This document shows, in pieces, positions 43,021 to 52,023 of a stretch of DNA of 60,096 nucleotides. The translations under genes and the position numbers were made by a program. The notes beneath the pieces were generated by a model. It did not search any database. It was given only the letters and a program-made list of their open reading frames with translations, and was not told the origin of the DNA. Position 1 is the stretch's first letter. The number at the start of each line of letters is the position of its first letter. This DNA is from CAVQOB01 sp963714325 (GTDB lineage: Bacteria; Pseudomonadota; Alphaproteobacteria; Rhizobiales; Hyphomicrobiaceae): positions 1 to 60,096 of the forward strand of contig CAVQOB010000030.1 of assembly GCA_963714325.1 (NCBI GenBank). The letters run 5' to 3'.

Positions 43021-44679
43021 ATGCGCCACGGCGGCAAGATCCTGGTCGATCAGCTTGAGATCAATGGCGTGAAATGTGCCTTCACGGTGCCCGGCGAAAG
43101 CTTTCTCGCCGCCCTTGATGGCCTCCACCACGCTGGCGTCAAGACGGTGATCTGCCGCCAGGAGGGGGGCGCATCGATGATGGCGGAAGCCTGGGGCAAG
43201 ATGACCGGCGAGCCTGGCATCTGCTTTGTCACGCGCGGTCCCGGTGCGGCCAACGCCATGGCTGGGTTGCATGTCGCCCAACAGGACTCTACGCCGATGA
43301 TCCTGTTCCTGGGATTGCCGGGATCAGAGCATGAAGACCGCGAGGCGTTCCAAGAGATGGAAGTCAAAAGCGTCTTCGGCACGTTCGTCAAATGGGTGGC
43401 GGTGATCCGCGACACCAAACGCATTCCGGAATATGTGAGCCGCGCATTCCACGTCGCCCGCTCCGGTCGCCCCGGCCCGGTTGTGCTCGGCCTGCCGGAG
43501 GATATGCTGTCGGCCGAAGTCGATGTTGCCGATGCGAAATCGGCGACGCGCATTCAGCCGGCACCAAGCACTGGCGACATGTCGGCCTTCCAGGCCGCGC
43601 TCGGCAAAGCCAAGGCACCGATGATGATCGTCGGCGGCCCCGGCTGGAGCGAGGCAACGCGCAAGACCATTCAGGCGTTCGCCGAGCGCTTCGAACTCCC
43701 GGTCGCCAGCGCGTTTCGTTATCAGGACTACTTCGACAATCGCCATCCCAATTATGCGGGCTGCGCCGGCATCGGCATCGACCCAAAACTTCAAGCGGCC
43801 ATCAAGGCGTCCGATCTGCTGATCGTTGCGGGCGCACGCATGGGCGAGATGACGACGCAGGGCTATTCGCTGCTCGACATTCCGAATCCGAAACAATTCC
43901 TGGTGCATGTTCACCCCTCGCCCGACGAGCTTGGCACCGTCTATCGCCCCGACCTCGCGATCACCGCGACGGCCACGACGTTTGCCGAGGCCATTCGCGG
44001 CATCAATACCGGCGCCAAGCCGACCTGGGGCGCGCGCGCGGCCGAGTTGCATGCTGGCGTGCTGGCGTCGTGGAAGCCGATCGAGACGCCCGGCAGCGTC
44101 AAGCTCGAGCAGGTCATGCGCACGGTGTCGGAGATGCTGCCCGACGACGCCATCGTCACCAATGGCGCCGGCAACTATGCAGCCTTCCTGCACCGCTACT
44201 TCACCTACAAACAGTTCCGCACCTGTTTGGCACCAACCTCCGGCTCGATGGGTTACGGCCTGCCGGCGGCGATCGCCGCCAAGCTCGCCGAACCCAAGCG
44301 CACCGTCGTGAACTTCGCTGGCGACGGCTGCTTCCTCATGACCGGGCAGGAATTCGCAACCTGCGTGCAGTATCAACTGCCGATCGTCACGGTGATTTCC
44401 AACAACAACATGTACGGCACGATCAGGATGCACCAGGAGCGCGAATATCCAGCTCGCGTCATCGGCACCACCCTCGTCAACCCCGACTTCGCCGCCTACG
44501 CACGCGCCTTCGGCGGCCATGGTGAGACGGTCACCAGAACCGAGGATTTCAAGGCGGCGATGGACCGCGCGCTGGCATCGGGCAAGCCCGCCATCATCGA
44601 ATTGAAGGTCGACCCGGAAGCGATCTCGGTGCGCCAGACGATCACGCAGTTGAGAGCGGCGGCGGCGAAGAAGTCCTGA
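43021..44679 (+). CDS. Thiamine diphosphate-dependent enzyme, acetolactate synthase-like
   Basis: A 552-residue enzyme of the pyruvate-oxidase/acetolactate-synthase family. Order: Pyr domain with the catalytic glutamate in VICRQEGGASMMAEAWG, RGPGAANA; central domain; PP domain with NFAGDGCFLMTGQEFATCVQYQLPIVTVISNNNMYGTIR. It differs from the ilvB product elsewhere in the window and has no partner small subunit, so a catabolic or C-C lyase role is possible. ATG at 43021; a longer in-frame ORF from 42895 is not supported. It diverges from the cytochrome-DUF4384 gene. Confidence 0.9.
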   Translation: MRHGGKILVDQLEINGVKCAFTVPGESFLAALDGLHHAGVKTVICRQEGGASMMAEAWGKMTGEPGICFVTRGPGAANAMAGLHVAQQDSTPMILFLGLPGSEHEDREAFQEMEVKSVFGTFVKWVAVIRDTKRIPEYVSRAFHVARSGRPGPVVLGLPEDMLSAEVDVADAKSATRIQPAPSTGDMSAFQAALGKAKAPMMIVGGPGWSEATRKTIQAFAERFELPVASAFRYQDYFDNRHPNYAGCAGIGIDPKLQAAIKASDLLIVAGARMGEMTTQGYSLLDIPNPKQFLVHVHPSPDELGTVYRPDLAITATATTFAEAIRGINTGAKPTWGARAAELHAGVLASWKPIETPGSVKLEQVMRTVSEMLPDDAIVTNGAGNYAAFLHRYFTYKQFRTCLAPTSGSMGYGLPAAIAAKLAEPKRTVVNFAGDGCFLMTGQEFATCVQYQLPIVTVISNNNMYGTIRMHQEREYPARVIGTTLVNPDFAAYARAFGGHGETVTRTEDFKAAMDRALASGKPAIIELKVDPEAISVRQTITQLRAAAAKKS

Positions 44680-44908
44680 GTGGTTGACCGTCGAGCGCCA
44701 GTCCTTGCATGAAAGCCCCCTCACCTGCCCCGAATGTTTGGTGGCCTTCTGCGTGCTGGGTATCCACTCCCCAAGTGGAGAGGAGTTTTGTGCAAGTGCA
44801 TGTTGATCATGACAACAACAATCTTGCCCTTCTCCCACCGCAGTCCGGTTCAAGTGCGCTTGCTCCGCCCCTCCACCCGTCATCCCGGCTTCATCGCGGA
44901 GCGATGCT
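44680..44908. repeat. Intergenic repeats left of IS copy 2
   Basis: No gene is seen. A 30-base word at 44711-44740 (GAAAGCCCCCTCACCTGCCC then CGAATGTTTG) recurs with three changes at 60051-60080. A CACTCCCCAAGTGGAGAGGAG hairpin follows. CGTCATCCCGG at 44878-44888 begins the palindromic repeat that the IS has split; the ten bases GAGCGATGCT at 44899-44908 are the left target duplication. Confidence 0.65.
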
Positions 44909-46172
44909 CACGGCTGTCCGGTTCAGCATAGGGCAAGGTTCAGCTGTCTGTCATCGAGAGGTTTTCGCTCCGGCTGCAGACCGAGGTTTTGGATCGATCT
45001 GAAGTGCATCAGATTGGCGCGAACGAGCCGGGCGAAGGCCAGCGGGCTTTTGACGATGGCTTGCAAAGCGTGCGCCATCCGCAGCAGCAAATAAGCGATC
45101 AGGGCCACGGCAATCTGAGTGCGGACGGCATTTTCCGACGTGCCCAAGAACTTCTTGATCTTGAGCGTTTGCTTGATCCAGCGGAAGAACAGTTCGACTT
45201 CCCAGCGGGCCTGGTAAAGGTCGGCGATGACTTCGGCCGGCGAGTTCAAATCGTTGGTCACGATGCGCAACTTCTTGCCGGTTTCTATGACGACATGGAT
45301 CTCGCGCAGATCTCGGTCGAGCGGATGATGTCGCGTATGTCCAAGCCGGCCGCGCAATCGTATGATGCGATCCTCAACGATCGGTCCATCCTTCAATACG
45401 TGACGCATGGCGATGACTTCGACGGGTGAGTTCTTGCGTAGCCGAGTGACGAAACGGCAGCCAGCCGCGTCGAGCCTCGACCACCAAGTAAAGCTGTAAT
45501 ACCCGAGGTCGAACACGTAGTCCGCACCCGGCTCAATCGGCATGGCGTTGGCCTGCACCATGTCGTTCTCGCGTGCCGGTGACACAGCGAAATAGACAGG
45601 CACTGCAGCGTGCGGATCGTAGACGATGTGCAGCTTCACGCCGTCGCAGGTCGCATCGTAATGCGCCCAATCACGCGATAAAGAATTGAGAGTGATGCGG
45701 CTTGAATCGATCAGGCGGACGGCCTCTTTCGACGTCTTGCGGAGGTGGCGATGCGTTTGCGCCAAGAGCGTGCCGAAGACCACAGCGAAGACGCCGGCGG
45801 GACGTAACGCATTGGCGTCGGCCAACGTGGAACGCTTCGGCGCATCGACGCCGACATGCTTCAGTCGAGGCGCATGGCTCTCCATTGTAGTCACGATCTC
45901 GCGCAAGCTCGTCGCCCCCGAAAGTTGCGCGTGCAGCAGCGCCACAAACTGGCTCTTGGTCGAGAGCGTGCGCACGTTCCGGTCGGCCTCATGCTTCTCC
46001 ACACTCCGATCAAACGACGTCCAAGGAACCAGCTTCAAAATATCGTGCAACAGAGTATTGTGGTGGCGCATGGTGTTGGTCCTTTTCGTGCTCGATGATG
46101 CCGCCAAGCTCTCGAATCACAGAAGAATCAATGCCATGCTCTTTGTCCATAAGAACTCAACCGGACAGCCGT
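44909..46172 (-). mobile_element. IS4-family insertion sequence, copy 2 (complete)
   Basis: A complete 1264-base element. Inverted ends ACGGCTGTCCGGTT (44910-44923) and AACCGGACAGCCGT (46159-46172) are perfect. A ten-base direct repeat GAGCGATGCT flanks it at 44899-44908 and 46173-46182, as expected for an IS4-type target duplication. The element lies inside a dispersed palindromic repeat that runs from CGTCATCCCGG (44878) to CGCCGGGATGACG (46330). Confidence 0.93.
44923..46071 (-). CDS. IS4-family DDE transposase
   Basis: The same 382-residue transposase as at 30-1178, with A88 and V97 in place of T88 and E97; the DDE residues (D122, D188, E293) and Y286/R289/K300 are unchanged. The ATG at 46071 has AAAGGA upstream; an in-frame ATG at 46107 would add MAASSSTKRTNT. 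It is read opposite to copy 1. Confidence 0.94.
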   Translation of the reverse strand: MRHHNTLLHDILKLVPWTSFDRSVEKHEADRNVRTLSTKSQFVALLHAQLSGATSLREIVTTMESHAPRLKHVGVDAPKRSTLADANALRPAGVFAVVFGTLLAQTHRHLRKTSKEAVRLIDSSRITLNSLSRDWAHYDATCDGVKLHIVYDPHAAVPVYFAVSPARENDMVQANAMPIEPGADYVFDLGYYSFTWWSRLDAAGCRFVTRLRKNSPVEVIAMRHVLKDGPIVEDRIIRLRGRLGHTRHHPLDRDLREIHVVIETGKKLRIVTNDLNSPAEVIADLYQARWEVELFFRWIKQTLKIKKFLGTSENAVRTQIAVALIAYLLLRMAHALQAIVKSPLAFARLVRANLMHFRSIQNLGLQPERKPLDDRQLNLALC

Positions 46173-46542
46173 GAGCGATGCTTCGCATCGACGGCCGGGA
46201 CCCACGACAAGCCGAAGCGTCAAAAATGCTGGATCTTCGTGTCGTTTGGAGCGGTTTTCAATCGTTGTGGCATTTGGCCACGACGAACAATGGTGCTTTG
46301 CCGTGGGTCCCGGCCTGCGCCGGGATGACGCAAAAATGCCAGACCGGAGTCGACGTCCATGCGAGTCGGAAAACAAATAAACAACCTGCTATTCAACGAG
46401 AATTTTGAATCGTCACGATTTAAACCGGACAGCCTTGCCCTTCTCCCCTGGGAGAGAAGGTGGCTGCCGTTGCGCGAAGCGCAAAAAGAACAGAGGCCGG
46501 TTGAGGGGCCTGCGCACGAGACCGGACCTTCTTGCGTTGATA
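46173..46542. repeat. Right flank of IS copy 2: palindromic repeat, no gene
   Basis: About 370 bases without a gene. The right target duplication (46173-46182) is followed by hairpin CGATGC-TTC-GCATCG (46177-46191), and by a long-range inverted repeat GGCCGGGACCCAC (46193-46205) with GTGGGTCCCGGCC (46303-46315). A stray AACCGGACAGCC at 46423-46434 equals 12 of the 14 terminal bases of the IS. A CTTCTCCC-CTGG-GAGAGAAGG hairpin follows. Confidence 0.7.
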
Positions 46543-47217
46543 CTAACCCACCTGCAGGCGTTCGCGCACGAGCTGTAACAAATCCAGATCGGTGAAGTCG
46601 CGGGCGATGAGTGTGGCACCGCTGCGCGTGAGTGCGTGCGCCGCGTCGGTGTGTGAAGCGATGCCGACAGTTGCGATGCTGGCGGCGACGGCCGACGTTA
46701 GGCCGGCTGGCGAATCTTCGAAGGCAACCGTCCGCGCCGCATCGCCGCCGGTCAGCCGCAGGCCTTCGAGATAGGGTAATGGATGTGGCTTGCCGTGTGG
46801 CAGCACCTCGCCACTGACGATCGTCGTCAGCCGCGCGTGCAAGCCGATCGCCCTTAGCATGACATCGGCATTGGCCGGCGGCGCATTGGTGACGATCGCC
46901 ATGGGTACATTCAAACGATCGCCCCAATCCAGCAGCGCCAATAGTCCAGGCGTCGGATCGAGTTTGCCCGCATCAGCGATCATCGCGCGAACATGCGCCT
47001 CCTTGCCGTCAGCCATGCAGCGGCGCTCGGCGGCGTCGATATCCGGAAAATAGTCGGCGAAGATCAAGTCATTCGGGCGGCCCAACACACGGGTGGCAAA
47101 CTCTTCTTCTGAAAAACGCCGCCCGAATCGTGCGAGCAGGTCGACGAACGCTTGGTAATGCAGATGGTCGGTCGAGACCAGCGTACCGTCGAGATCGAAC
47201 AGGAGAGCAGGTTGCAT
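46543..47217 (-). CDS. HAD-superfamily phosphatase (beta-phosphoglucomutase-like)
   Basis: A 224-residue HAD hydrolase, subfamily IA. Motif I is FDLDGTLVST (D8, D10), the helical cap follows, motif II lies in MAIVTNAPPANA, the motif III lysine in VLPHGKPHPLPYLEGL, and motif IV in TVAFEDSPAGLTSAVAASIATVGI. The E-D-S-x-x-G form is typical of sugar-phosphate phosphatases or phosphoglucomutases. Substrate not assignable. It diverges from the NamZ-like gene. Confidence 0.88.
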   Translation of the reverse strand: MQPALLFDLDGTLVSTDHLHYQAFVDLLARFGRRFSEEEFATRVLGRPNDLIFADYFPDIDAAERRCMADGKEAHVRAMIADAGKLDPTPGLLALLDWGDRLNVPMAIVTNAPPANADVMLRAIGLHARLTTIVSGEVLPHGKPHPLPYLEGLRLTGGDAARTVAFEDSPAGLTSAVAASIATVGIASHTDAAHALTRSGATLIARDFTDLDLLQLVRERLQVG

Positions 47218-47384
47218 CTGAAAATGTCCGTGAAGTCGCGCCCGCGCGAGAACGCCGTGGGCTTTCTACGCGAACCGCTGCCGGCACAACAGGGGAGCAT
47301 TTTTGCAATCGCATGTGCAGATTTGCCGAGGTCCGGCGCAATACGGCCACGTGGCCGCCGCAACTTTCGGCCATCAGCGCGGGC

Positions 47385-48707
47385 ATGAGACAAAAGCAAT
47401 CCGCCGAAACGATGTTCGCAAGTCTCGATCGCCGCGCGGTTCTCCGCGGCTTGGCCGCAGCAGCCGCCGTTGCTCCCGCGGCCACGACCGCGCTCGCGCA
47501 GATTGCGCCACAACCGATCGCCGCGACGGCCCGCGTCACCACCGGCGCCGAGGTCGCGGCCGCGTCCGGCTTTCAAGCCTTTGCCGGCCGCCGCATCGGC
47601 CTGATCACCAACCCAACCGGCCGCATCGGCGGCGAACATCTCGTCGACGCGCTCATCCGCACGCGCGGCGTGACACTGGCGGCGATCCTGTCGCCCGAAC
47701 ATGGCTTTCGCGGCAACGCCGAAGCCGGCGCCAGCGTGCGCAGCGGCCGCGACGTCAAAACCGGCATCCCCGTCTTCTCGCTCTATGGCGCAACCAAGAA
47801 GCCAACGCCTGCCATGTTGCGCGGGCTCGATGTGCTGGTGTTCGACATTCAGGACGTTGGCGTGCGGTCCTACACCTACATCTCGACCATGGGTCTGGCG
47901 ATGCAGGCGGCCGCCGCAGCGCGCATTCCCTTCGTCGTGCTCGACCGACCCAATCCGATCGGTGGCGTTGACGTCGCGGGCTTCGTGCTTGAGCCAGCGC
48001 TCAAATCATTCGTCGGCCAATACCCAATCCCGATCGTGCATGGCATGAGCGTCGGCGAACTGGCCGCCATGATCAAGGGCGAGCGGTGGCTGGCGGGCCT
48101 CGAACGCCTCAATCTCACGGTCATCCGTTGCGCTGGATGGACGCGCACGATGCGCTGGCCGCAAACACAATTGCCCTGGGTTGCAACCAGCCCGAACATC
48201 CCGAGCTTCGACTGCGCGCTCACCTATCCCGGCATCGGCATGGTCGGCGATACCCTCGTCAACGAGGGGCGCGGCACGCCGGCACCCTTCACGCAATTCG
48301 GTGCGCCATGGCTGGACGCATCTGCGGCCGCCGCCAGCCTCAATGCGAGCCGGCTCCCTGGCGTGCGGTTTGAGGCAACAAGCTACACGCCGCAATCGAT
48401 CCCGAACGTCGCCGCCAACCCGCGCTTCGAGGGCCAGCGCATCGGCGCGATCCGTATCGCGGTGACCGACATCGCCGCCTACAAGCCGGTCGAGGTCGGC
48501 GTGCATGCCCTCGCCGTCTTGCAGGCACAGGCGCGCGCGCGCAACGCTTCACTGTTCGGCGGGCTCGGCATGTTCCACGCCATCTCTGGCACCAAGCGCC
48601 TGCACCAGATGTTGGAACGCGGCGCCACCGGCCCCGACATCACCGCCGCCTGGCAAGGCGAGGTCGCCCGGTTCAAAACACAGCGGCAGAAATACCTGGT
48701 GTATTGA
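47385..48707 (+). CDS. NamZ-like (DUF1343) exo-beta-N-acetylmuramidase family protein
   Basis: A 440-residue exported protein of the DUF1343 family, whose studied member NamZ removes terminal MurNAc from peptidoglycan fragments. A Tat leader (LDRRAVLRGLAAAAAVAPAATTALA) comes first; the domain begins AGRRIGLITNPTGRIGGEHLVDAL and contains ILSPEHGFRGNAEAGASV, DIQDVGVRSYTYISTM, VLDRPNPIGG, NIPSFDCALTYPGIGMVGDTLVNEGRGTPAPF and a terminal LHQMLERGA. The Tat route is a little unusual. ATG at 47385; ATG at 47412 is also possible. Confidence 0.9.
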   Translation: MRQKQSAETMFASLDRRAVLRGLAAAAAVAPAATTALAQIAPQPIAATARVTTGAEVAAASGFQAFAGRRIGLITNPTGRIGGEHLVDALIRTRGVTLAAILSPEHGFRGNAEAGASVRSGRDVKTGIPVFSLYGATKKPTPAMLRGLDVLVFDIQDVGVRSYTYISTMGLAMQAAAAARIPFVVLDRPNPIGGVDVAGFVLEPALKSFVGQYPIPIVHGMSVGELAAMIKGERWLAGLERLNLTVIRCAGWTRTMRWPQTQLPWVATSPNIPSFDCALTYPGIGMVGDTLVNEGRGTPAPFTQFGAPWLDASAAAASLNASRLPGVRFEATSYTPQSIPNVAANPRFEGQRIGAIRIAVTDIAAYKPVEVGVHALAVLQAQARARNASLFGGLGMFHAISGTKRLHQMLERGATGPDITAAWQGEVARFKTQRQKYLVY

Positions 48708-49044
48708 TGGAGCCCCGCCGCCACGCCCAAACGTTAAAAATCCTGGTTAATCAACGCTATAGCGGTTTAAGGGGTCGTGGACGAGCAGTAGCCGTTTCGG
48801 CAGGGGTGGTAGCCAAGACACGCGCGAGGGCATCCAGCGATCAAATGCGGGGCAAGGAGAGCTATTCCAGCAGCACTCGGCGCCGACGCCCGGCCAAGCC
48901 GCCGGTTTCGTGGTCAAACCACCGCAACGGCCGTTGCCCGCCACGTTATAACCCCGTCTTCACCGCATGTTTACCTCTTGTTTGCCATAACCGTTGGCAA
49001 GAGTGTGTGGGCGTACGGCGTTTTTCGCGCCGGGGAGTGGCGTT
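48708..49044. other. Upstream region of rlpA, nothing identified
   Basis: About 337 bases with no convincing ORF or hairpin. It should contain the rlpA promoter. Confidence 0.5.
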
Positions 49045-49734
49045 GTGTCGATTGCAATTCTGGATTGGACTGCGGGCCGAGCGTTGGTGGGCCGCCACAT
49101 CATCCCGATCGCCGTTCTGGTCGCGCTCGTGTCAGGACTCGCCGCATGCTCGCGCGGAGCGCCATCTCGGTCCTCGCAAGAACCCCTGACCCCATCCCCC
49201 CGCCTCGTGCACGAGGGCCAGACGGCCCCGCGCGGCGGCGGCAGCTATAAAATCGGCCAGCCCTACCAGATCGCCGGTCGCTGGTACGTGCCGCAAGAAG
49301 ACCACAGCTATGACCGCCAGGGCCTCGCCTCCTGGTACGGCGCCGACTTCCACGGCCGCAAAACCGCCAACGGCGAAATCTACGACATGAACGCCCTGAC
49401 GGCGGCGCACCCGACCCTGCCGATCCCCTCCTATGCCTACGTCACCAATGCCCGCAACGGCCGCACAGTCCTGCTGCGCATCAACGATCGCGGCCCCTAT
49501 GCGCGCGACCGGATCCTCGATCTGTCGCGCGCCTCGGCCCGCGCACTCGGCACCGAAGCCCAAGGTGTGGCTGAAGTCCGCGTGCGTTATGCCGGCCGCG
49601 CGCCGCTCGATGGCGATACCACGCGCGAGCGCCACTATCTCGCCAGTCAGCCGTGGGCCGGGGGCGTGGCCAGTGCCAGACCACAGCCCGATCAGCGCCT
49701 GTCGCTGGGGGCGGCACCACCGTCGCTCCGCTAA
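49045..49734 (+). CDS. rlpA: RlpA-family lytic transglycosylase-like lipoprotein
   Basis: A 229-residue lipoprotein (lipobox LAAC, C35) with a double-psi beta-barrel of the RlpA family: QGLASWYGADFHGRKTANGEIYDMNALTAAHPTLPIPSYAYVTNARNGRTVLLRINDRGPYARDRILDLSRASARAL. RlpA cuts naked glycan strands at the septum in studied species. No SPOR domain is present, as in many alphaproteobacterial forms. GTG at 49045 has GGAG seven bases upstream and is preferred to a longer ORF. Confidence 0.9.
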   Translation: MSIAILDWTAGRALVGRHIIPIAVLVALVSGLAACSRGAPSRSSQEPLTPSPRLVHEGQTAPRGGGSYKIGQPYQIAGRWYVPQEDHSYDRQGLASWYGADFHGRKTANGEIYDMNALTAAHPTLPIPSYAYVTNARNGRTVLLRINDRGPYARDRILDLSRASARALGTEAQGVAEVRVRYAGRAPLDGDTTRERHYLASQPWAGGVASARPQPDQRLSLGAAPPSLR

Positions 49735-49830
49735 CCGTGAACAACAATCGTCGCGCCGCTCTGCTGGCCACGATTGACCCTGGCGCGCCGGCAGCGCAAA
49801 GTGCGCCTTCCATCTGGGTATCCTGCTGAC

Positions 49831-51069
49831 ATGAATTGTCTTTCCGTGCACGCCATCCGGTCTCGCGCAGCCTTTGCGGTACGGTTGCTGCGTTTGTCGT
49901 CGGTTGTAGCGGCGCTGGGGTTTGCCCTCGCAGCGCAGGGCCTTGCCGCCGCGCCCGCGAGTGAGTTCACGATCAAGGCGCGGCAGGCCATCCTGATGGA
50001 TGCCGACAGCGGCGCGGTGCTGTTCCAGTTCAACCCCGACGAATTGGCGCCGCCCGCCAGCATGAGCAAGCTCATGACGCTCGCCGTGTTGTTCCGCGGC
50101 ATCAAGGCGGGCGAGGTCAAGCTCGATTCCGAATTCCTGATGAGCGAGAACGCCTGGCGCAAGGGCGGCGGCCCATCGGGTACATCGGCGATGTTCGTTT
50201 CACTCGGCGCCCGCGCCAAGGTCGACGAACTCATGCGCGGCATCATCATCCAATCCGGCAACGATGCGGCGATCGCCGTTGCCGAGAACATGGCGGGCTC
50301 GGAGGAGGGCTTTGCCAAGCTGATGAACGACGAAGCCCGCCGGATCGGCATGACGAAATCAACGTTCCGCAACGCGACCGGCCTCTATCATCCCGAGCAT
50401 CTCATGACGGTGCGCGAACTGGCGCAGCTTGGCCGTCATCTCGTGCGCGAGTATCCGGACTACACGCCGATCTTCGCCCAGCGCGAGATGTTCTACACCG
50501 AGACCAAGGCACCGTTCAAAAAGCATCGCTTCATCAATCGTAATCCCTTGATTTTCATGAACGTCGGCGCCGACGGCTTGAAGACCGGGCACCTCAAGGA
50601 GAGCGGCTACGGCATCGTCGCAACCGCCAAACAGGAACAACGCCGGTTGATCCTGGTCATCAACGGGCTCGCCACCGAAGCCGACCGCAAGGAAGAGGCG
50701 CGCCGTCTGCTTGAGTGGGGCTTCAAGGCATTTGGCGAATTCAAACTGTTCGATGCCGGCGAAGTGGTCGGCCGCGCGCGCGTGCTCGGCGGCAGCCGGA
50801 TGCACGTGCCGTTGACCGGCAATGGCGACGTGATCGCGGTCCTCCCGCGCTTCCCCGCCAATCAGAAACTCAAGGCTGAAATCGTCTACAAGGGCCCACT
50901 GCTGCCGCCTATCCGGCGCGGCGACGAAGTGGCGCGCCTGCGCGTCACCTCTTCGACGGAGGCAACCAGCGAAGTGCCGCTGTTCGCGGCCGAAGATGTG
51001 CAGCCCGTTGGCACGCTCAGGAAGGGCTTCGATACGCTGCTGCATATGGCGACGCGCTGGCTGCCGTAA
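49831..51069 (+). CDS. D-alanyl-D-alanine carboxypeptidase (PBP5/6 family)
   Basis: A 412-residue penicillin-binding protein that trims the terminal D-Ala of peptidoglycan stem peptides in the periplasm. Signal peptide up to AAPA; active-site S77-M-S-K80 (PPASMSKL), the S-G-N motif (IIIQSGNDAAIAV) and K-T-G (ADGLKTGHLKESGYG) are all present; the PBP5 C-terminal domain and an amphipathic tail (FDTLLHMATRWLP) follow. It lies upstream of tmk-holB, as in other Rhizobiales. Confidence 0.94.
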   Translation: MNCLSVHAIRSRAAFAVRLLRLSSVVAALGFALAAQGLAAAPASEFTIKARQAILMDADSGAVLFQFNPDELAPPASMSKLMTLAVLFRGIKAGEVKLDSEFLMSENAWRKGGGPSGTSAMFVSLGARAKVDELMRGIIIQSGNDAAIAVAENMAGSEEGFAKLMNDEARRIGMTKSTFRNATGLYHPEHLMTVRELAQLGRHLVREYPDYTPIFAQREMFYTETKAPFKKHRFINRNPLIFMNVGADGLKTGHLKESGYGIVATAKQEQRRLILVINGLATEADRKEEARRLLEWGFKAFGEFKLFDAGEVVGRARVLGGSRMHVPLTGNGDVIAVLPRFPANQKLKAEIVYKGPLLPPIRRGDEVARLRVTSSTEATSEVPLFAAEDVQPVGTLRKGFDTLLHMATRWLP

Positions 51070-51105
51070 CGGCGGCTCGGACGGCACTGATTGACGACAC
51101 CCACC

Positions 51106-51277
51106 TGTCATCCCGCACGCGGTGCAGCGTGGAGCGACAGCGGAACGGTGCTCCGCAGATGCGGGACCTTCTCGCTGCACCTCTCGCAAGGTCCCGCGTC
51201 TGCACCGCAGCACGGCGCGGATGCTGGTGAGCATCTGAAGCGTCGGCATAAAGTGCTGCTGTGCGCGCGGGATGACA
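51106..51277. repeat. Dispersed palindromic repeat, TGTCATCCCG family
   Basis: The 172-base element begins TGTCATCCCG and ends CGGGATGACA, and is related to 53185-53321: shared inner words include GCGGGACCTT or CCGGGACCTT, GGTCCCGCGTCTGCACCGCA and the closing GCGCGCGGGATGACA. Confidence 0.8.
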
Positions 51278-51354
51278 GTGGTGCGCTGCATTGAAGAATG
51301 AGTGCCCTATTTCCCGAAGTTGCAAAGTGACTGGACCCTGTGCCACACAACGGC

Positions 51355-52023
51355 ATGGTTGCTGGCAAATTCATCACCTTTGAAGGCGGCGAGGGTTCTG
51401 GGAAATCGACCCAGGCGCGACGGCTGGCGGATGCGTTGCGGGCGCGCGGTATCGACTGTGTGGTGACGCGCGAGCCGGGCGGGTCTCCGTTCGCTGATCA
51501 ACTCAGGGATCTCATCCTCGCGCCGACCGTCACGCCGCACGGCGCGCTGACCGAAGCCCTGCTCTTCTATGCCGCCCGCGCCGATCACCTCGAAGCAACC
51601 GTCAGGCCGGCGCTGGCACGGGGCGCTTGGGTTGTGTGCGACCGCTTTTCGGATTCCACCCGCGCCTATCAAGGTGCTGCCGGCGGCGTCGAACCCGCCG
51701 TCATCGAGACACTCGAACGGATCGTGGTCGCCAGCTCTGGACCGGACCTTACGTTGCTGCTCGATCTCGATGCGAAGATCGGCCTCGCCCGCGCCGACGC
51801 CCGCCGCCGAAGTACAACCGCGGCGCAATCCACCGGCAGCGCGTTCGCTGCAGATAACTTCGAAGGCCGCCACCTTGAATTCCATCAGCGGCTTCGCGCC
51901 GGGTTCCTCGCGATCGCCCAGCGCGAGCCCAAACGCGTCTGCGTTCTCGATGCGGCCCAAAGCGCCGACGAACTTGAGCGCCGGATTACAGCCGTCGTCG
52001 CCGAACGGCTTCGGTTGACCTGA
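51355..52023 (+). CDS. tmk: Thymidylate kinase
   Basis: A 222-residue kinase that makes dTDP from dTMP. P-loop FEGGEGSGKSTQ, the D-R-x motif CDRFSDSTRAYQGAAGG, TREPGGSPFADQLRDL and the lid region RADARRRSTTAAQST. ATG at 51355 is preferred to a GTG at 51340. The stop overlaps the holB start (TGATGG). Confidence 0.94.
   Translation: MVAGKFITFEGGEGSGKSTQARRLADALRARGIDCVVTREPGGSPFADQLRDLILAPTVTPHGALTEALLFYAARADHLEATVRPALARGAWVVCDRFSDSTRAYQGAAGGVEPAVIETLERIVVASSGPDLTLLLDLDAKIGLARADARRRSTTAAQSTGSAFAADNFEGRHLEFHQRLRAGFLAIAQREPKRVCVLDAAQSADELERRITAVVAERLRLT

Noticed and set aside
43324..44883. 519-codon minus-strand ORF
   Set aside because: Antisense to the ThDP enzyme; composition of a shadow frame.
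1..46182. 43.7-kb composite transposon
   Set aside because: The interior is full of core metabolic genes in orders typical of the order; inverted IS copies alone do not show that the segment moves as one unit.
46095..46408. Short plus-strand ORFs right of IS copy 2
   Set aside because: They run across the IS end and the palindromic repeat and have no ribosome site or family.
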